DNA of 64,000 nucleotides from Serratia entomophila (GTDB lineage Bacteria; Pseudomonadota; Gammaproteobacteria; Enterobacterales; Enterobacteriaceae): NCBI RefSeq assembly GCF_021462285.1, contig NZ_CP082787.1, positions 806,001 to 870,000 of the forward strand, read 5' to 3'. Shown piece by piece: positions 62,801 to 64,000 of this stretch (position 1 is its first letter; each line of letters starts with the position of its first letter). The notes under the pieces were generated by a model. It saw only the letters and a program-made list of their open reading frames with translations, ran no database searches and was not told where the DNA came from. The position numbers and the translations under genes were made by a program.

Positions 62801-64000
62801 CGACATCCTTTACGGCAATTTCAACATCGCCGGCCCCGGTTTGCTGGAGATAACCGCCGGCCGAAACCTGCTGCAGGAGGATAAAGCCGCGCTCAACAGC
62901 ATCGGCCCGATAACGACGGCGATCAATCAGGACGGCAGTCGCGCCGGCGGCGCAGGCATTACGGTATCGGCGGGCATGGGCGCACAGGGGGCGGACTACG
63001 CCGGTTTTGCGCAGCGCTACCTGGATGCGGCCAATCAGGCGCAGGCCGGGGTTCCGCTTGCCGATCAGCCGGGCAAGGTGGCGAAAACCTACGAAAGCGA
63101 GCTGAGCGGCTGGCTGGCGGCGCGCTTCGGCTTTAGCGGCGCGGCCGACGAGGCGCTGGGGTACTTCCTGGCGCTGCCGGCCGAGCAGCAGCGGGTGTTC
63201 CTGCGCCAGATCTATTTTGCCGAACTGAAAGCCTCCGGCCGCGAATATAACGACGTCAGTGACTCCCGCTGGGGCAGCTATTTGCGCGGGCGGCAGGCGA
63301 TCGCCCTGCTGTTCCCCGAAACCGATGCGCAGGGGCGGCCGCGCGTTTACCGGGGAGACGTGTTGATCTACGGCGATGCCGGCATTCAGAGCCAATTCGG
63401 TGGCGATATCCAGGTATTGACGCCGGGCGGCGCCCAGACCTACGGCCGGGAAGGCGAAGCGCCGCCGGCCCGGCTGGGAACGCCGGGCGTCATCACCCTG
63501 GGGTCGGGGGATATCCAGATGTATGCGCTGAACAGCATTCTGCTGGGCCAAAGCCGCATCATGACCACCTTCGGCGGCGCCATTCAGGCCTGGTCGGCCG
63601 AAGGGGACATTAACGCCGGACGGGGCTCCAAAACCTCGCTGGTCTACACGCCGCCCAAACGCGAATATGACGGCTGGGGCAACGTTACCCTGTCGCCACA
63701 GGTGCCGAGCACCGGCGCCGGCATAGCGACCCTGAACCCGATCCCGGAAGTGCCGCCGGGCGATATCGACCTGATCGCGCCGCTGGGCACCATCGACGCC
63801 GGCGAGGCCGGCATCCGTTTCTCCGGCAACCTGAACATCGCCGCGCTGCAGGTGGTGAATGCGGCGAATATCCTTGGCCAGGGCAAGGCGACGGGGATAC
63901 CGATGACCGCGGCGGTAAATGTGGGGGCGCTGACGGCGGCCAGCCAGGCGGCGGGCAGTGCGGTGCAGGCGGTGGAGCAGGCGTCGAGGCAGGCGCAGCG
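50889..64000 (+). CDS. Giant filamentous-haemagglutinin-like TPS exoprotein (3' end beyond window)
   Basis: A single frame stays open from ATG 50889 to the window end (4,370 complete codons). Residues 1-51 are a long signal peptide ending STGAQA; 52-134 is a Pro-, Gln- and Ala-rich helical linker; from about 135 lies a two-partner-secretion haemagglutinin domain (GRTTVSINQTKDKAILNWETFNVG, later N233-RNGV in place of the usual NPNG). The body is repetitive Gly/Asp-rich beta-helix sequence (many GG-L-L-A-G and LDLSGG-type turns). The last ~335 visible residues (from about 4035) match a DUF3739-type C-terminal region (YDGWGNVTLSP, NPIPEVPPGDIDLIAPLGTID), so the stop should be close. The only cysteines I see are C2291 and C2296. 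GGAAGGA precedes the start. No TpsB transporter is in view. Confidence 0.9.
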   Translation, partial: MMSPRNAAQIQRNSARSTSDLRRSSVNGSAFPIKPIAYAVGLVLLSTGAQAAGPRPFSGGWFNAKGVSQVGVAPGGQPAAAVPGTPPPLAQQQQANKQLQRSIANLGKTASAIAAQQAAMAAARQAALAAGASVPDGLVEGGLKVDRNPATQGWLNADAPTQQAANGRTTVSINQTKDKAILNWETFNVGKNTQVAFQQQKDWAVLNRVNDPKARPSQIQGQIKADGTVLVINRNGVIFTGSSQVNVRNLVAAAANISDGQFQKNGIYSAQSGGDFGPSFTEAMGSIEVHPGAQITTRPASSVTEGGGYVLLLGHEVNNAGVLTAVNGQAALAAGDNFIIRKGVGTAGNQNSSTRGNEVSPRFIADSSAGRVTNSGIISAPTGDITLAGRDIKQDGVLLATSSVDSRGTLHLLNSASDRAGSITLTPRSVSAVLVDANNATALDAQRDALIVNKTGENSYAQNNNDPLTVAGQIFDNLSTLGDRRDLSRVEIVSGGTVEFQGDSLTLATGGQVAVSAARRALVAANADIDVSGAIGVQVAMESNNLNINVQGNEQRDAPINRDGKNLNNSDLWVDRRSLIYVAPGVGGYANARWYTAGGLLEVGGYLSTAGHGYGEWAAQGGTVQLSGGEAITQRDSRINLSGGTLDVQTGVINLSWLRGADGQLHEVSKAPGDLLYTGLYQGFEDLHARWGEKTTRYFYNTLIAPRQRLESGYTTGRDAGRLVVSTDAALLEGNIEAGAYQGPQQNKAPAALADGYKQSQSALARGAQLIVGRYDPVFDVKAGEVFYNLGITQDRVLFDSHQPDIADALGLTAALPEERKATLYLNTDRLNASGLGGVMVAAKEIAVEDALTVRPGGAIELYGGRTAINADLTARGGAIKIDNTLRTLTVATPLVPAQQRNDAIIAGLPANPSQPGIVLAEGVRLDARGIWSNQLTDAGAQAGQGLVDGGKVALRLSGEGDIVLGQGSLIDVSSGAAVRVDKTIVGGRGGDVTLLTNNPLLQTDKSFASGSLGQVSLGGELRGYGVSGAGTLKILSGGEVVIDDQPGHSQGFLAAGEAAPDALRLREDLALAQGQSAPFDMSYLSARQHLNAGETIQPGDVVVASSAQPIKVEGGDPNDASTWLVVPPWVVLVTSAGQYLYAGSSVPPGTLVTTIYSPEQLAGYKIPSLYFPQGLPLQPKTIKVKAHDILPEDGVLRKGAWLPAGAVLDISVAVQPALWLEPTRFQTGFAHYDVTGLDGVTVAANTQLNVTRPVYLPADDAWRLPGGLAPEQAMQTWLAPLYLEDPLAAKLTQRAGAGLALHAGDSVASTSANQRPGLAAQVEKGATIGVDPGQSIEIGSLNQLTVQGTLNAWSGSILLNQYKPELQLGASGKANGRSIWIGETARLDVAARAATATDVYGRRYGWVPDGGTIRIGGHLNPETGAAEAVTANAPEAFVVVRPGAVLDASGTQAVLSVTQPAPAENANSPLGGLRLQPDVARPAWNDVRVASNGGSIELVSYHGLYVDGELSARAGGPGAAGGTLAIALEAPEYGTYNVSWDGSMFPNPNVDDRVLAPREMVLAQQQGGSLLAGDLLPGELSDDLAYGTARLGVDRIQAGGFDNLALLSNGVLSFDGDVSLALGKSLQLYAGSLALAETAAADTRVDLSAPYLRLAGPTNLTAKADYFRHFTVLGGTSTRGSQARLHISGDLIDVRDSVTIGAHGDLKGMKDIPGGTAHYDWRGFEETELVSRGDIRFLKSVGLTSKNHTATVTELQAGGNLSLTAAQLYPATHAIANLSAGFIGKIDQFGNSSASYDPDSVLTLNRYGDEPRLPYSAFGMLTLNGGTINQGGILRAPQGQLFIGSGGRVNLLPGSLTSLSAAGLLMPYGGTTDNVHYTYDGKDVALVGMGAFSQLMFNAQSVKVDAGAVLDLSGGGELTGAGFVSGRGGSTDARYTPLVQVGSRGGFRLPGLATNPIYALVPGEQAGYAPVAVEGGAVDPQVGRQIVIGTGVPGLPAGTYTLMPSTYALLPGAFRVEINGLAGQAAANGPRVLRNGSYAVSATLGTVNTALRDALPSEVILTPAALLRQYSQYNEMGYADFARADAIRAGVPRAELLADGKRLGLQLRAGESDRRMFTFDGVGRFAAAEGGYGGTMLLLGDFSGNNRIEVLPEGGRPTEGYLSFYADDLNAINATRMIIGGDYAINYTGADGSHRGANYVRFRGQSTEVALRDGALLAAPEVFLLSTDRISLDPGASINTLGRGKGGFDANDGLIYASDQNNVLAVSNGRLQILPPSSSNRIGDIRIGVCEQGACAVPASLYSEGSIVIAAQDKFSLDPGTRFGTRRLVLAQPNVNVGSERDLSAAGARGVLPPGMQLSQALLDRLLRQDGSVGAPALQELELAAGNSFNFYGSGGLSTLDPATGQSFIDRLILNTPAIYGLGAADDVARIDTGTLVWTGATNEPGAVVNGGAGTGGGALQINAKRIEFGYGPQTQPDTLGEHERLLLGFRDVTLSASERITANNRGGLAVYQRQGDYSAEKGYAYSGGNLHVNTPLLTGEAGSINHLRAGGSLSVTSPAAAGPAGEKNDALGAELSLTAESIDLDTRITLPSGKLTLAASQNIALRDGARIDVAGMAVPFNDITKYSWGGEVVLQSERGDISQAPGAIVDLSAQYNRGGILRAVALGAEAGTLDLRGQILGGASGEYDAGGTYVPYDAGGVELRAQRIEDFAALNRRLNDGAVFGARSFQIKQGSLTIGDEVKARAIDISLDGGSLRVSGVVDASGAQVGSIRLAARDGLTLGSEAVLDARGTALRVDSYGRIIDSPNRATVELNAGNGRLVLQDGALIDLRHGTETATGDGPGQNDGQMRGTLELNAQRLGGAQGDDVAIDAGGSLDIRGARSIAVNGVQRYDDAGYGTDPAAAGRPYQVIDQAYLDAKHADSQVFMSRLLANDGGLRARLAGLRRYSDAFHLRPGVEIVSRTPDGDMVVQGDLDLSGYRYAGVNPHTRQTAVYGSGEPGTLVVRAGGSLDIYGSVNDGFSPPPATPDDNGWVLTAGLSSFDGQVVVPQGGLTLATGTQFRPGVVLNYDVPLQASQLGKGVRLPVAATLEQTLTLSAGTVLSGDVFDATHALLYRAGTLLSQDVTLQPGATLGVGTVMPQSAAVQALLWPKGVPLPDNGFSANEGIMWKLAADTALPVGALIPTDTTVVLPGGVGSVALRAPAAGRQGGNWALAPMLPEGSQSWSMRWVSGADTAAADTRATQPAADAGSLRLADTHYSVRMANQLVPGTGTPGKYIWGPGAGEVGFEPGAPMDDYWVQLLTDWDAIGDPYYAEQIEPGKPAEYAPAPVPNAPALSVLRTGTGDLDLAAAGDFRFVSPYGIYTAGSPSAPLAAADGSDRYNQRRGHSGNKVAGSVLGPVNAEYESLVDGGSQYQAWYPEKGGNVLVRTGRNVLGDIMLRQQTQADPADPYNRLPSSTLSAGVGNWLWRQGGGSAADDVPTSWWINFGTYAVQTPYALDGAAAFQSGFVGIGTLGGGNLTLDVSGSLGTQDVLATRSEQNYGQGGVRSQGLVLAVGSTGRVAPGGALLLTGGGDLSVRVSGLTNPNVAASSIQSGYGVLDAPDINGVLVNLRGHARFDSGAIGAVDPLYKLVSNEIDALHPYDIRAFDAFEAGSANTSGGLVVMPGDATFSLNTRGDLVLSAAGDPGRVPINNAVPFTHNGSPFEGGLSWFSLWAPHTAIDLFSAGGNLTPISSLNQDIANIRASNYLPSDGRYVYPSILRAAAASGSLYYGNSLSQTDLPYGLLLAPSTSGEGQLELLARHSIYAGGMTISQSGAQPAAMATPFNPGFIGFSDWDVVARNESSEGILSRFTGGTQRYPLFAFGPNSAADGQVVSNPARFYAVDGDIVGLRTGAIFTFSAGPRVGQSWYEGGPVRIMAGRDIVNAGTPLGKAISGPQEIGNDGFASSSITSNLIVHGNPNDISLVSAGRDILYGNFNIAGPGLLEITAGRNLLQEDKAALNSIGPITTAINQDGSRAGGAGITVSAGMGAQGADYAGFAQRYLDAANQAQAGVPLADQPGKVAKTYESELSGWLAARFGFSGAADEALGYFLALPAEQQRVFLRQIYFAELKASGREYNDVSDSRWGSYLRGRQAIALLFPETDAQGRPRVYRGDVLIYGDAGIQSQFGGDIQVLTPGGAQTYGREGEAPPARLGTPGVITLGSGDIQMYALNSILLGQSRIMTTFGGAIQAWSAEGDINAGRGSKTSLVYTPPKREYDGWGNVTLSPQVPSTGAGIATLNPIPEVPPGDIDLIAPLGTIDAGEAGIRFSGNLNIAALQVVNAANILGQGKATGIPMTAAVNVGALTAASQAAGSAVQAVEQASRQAQ

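Noticed and set aside
50793..63886. Many long minus-strand and off-frame plus-strand open frames inside the giant exoprotein gene
   Set aside because: All lie over a frame with clear TPS-exoprotein motifs that stays open throughout; their composition (Arg/Ala/Pro-rich) is that of shadows.

Overview
The window is a near-continuous piece of an Enterobacterales chromosome, and the evidence points to Serratia, most likely S. marcescens or a close relative. RecA is 354 residues long, a GH1 phospho-beta-glucosidase sits in front of chbR-chbG, and an SOS-controlled holin/lysozyme/Ogr operon matches the regABC locus known from S. marcescens. Most of the rest keeps E. coli gene order. Species assignment is an inference; no search was run.

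Layout. 1-3138 is the distal end of a chitooligosaccharide (chb) operon: GH1 enzyme (5' cut by the window), AraC-type regulator chbR, deacetylase chbG. A lone MFS permease follows. 4783-14754 is pncC-recA-recX-alaS-csrA-tRNA-Ser/3x tRNA-Arg-yqaB-yqaA-gshA-luxS, with the sigma-E small RNA micA antisense between gshA and luxS. Immediately after the third tRNA-Arg there is a 148-bp tandem repeat built from tRNA 3' fragments. 14822-20721 holds ypjD-yfjD facing the ffh and rpsP-rimM-trmD-rplS genes.

20848-22025 (minus) is a phage-derived lysis/activator cassette (holin, SAR-type endolysin, Ogr activator) with a LexA box on its promoter and an extra 30-codon reading frame at its head. ydiY follows, then the aromatic amino-acid cluster aroF-tyrA facing pheA with its pheL attenuator, then raiA, bamD, rluD-pgeF and clpB.

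33251-39011 is a complete rRNA operon (16S, tRNA-Glu, 23S, 5S, tRNA-Asp). Its left flank matches E. coli rrnG and its right flank matches rrnH, so it marks a large-scale order change relative to E. coli. 39184-47747 is dkgB-yafC-(extra MFS)-yafD-mltD-gloB-yafS-rnhA-dnaQ and a second tRNA-Asp.

47879-64000, directly after that tRNA-Asp, is accessory DNA. It carries a small secreted protein, then an STN/TonB-domain protein, an ECF sigma factor, a FecR-type anti-sigma factor and a giant filamentous-haemagglutinin-like exoprotein (over 4,370 codons, running off the window). This looks like a cell-surface-signalling circuit whose sensor lacks a receptor barrel and which sits next to a two-partner-secretion adhesin. 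It is the most interesting system in the window; the transporter partner is not visible and is expected beyond the right edge or elsewhere.
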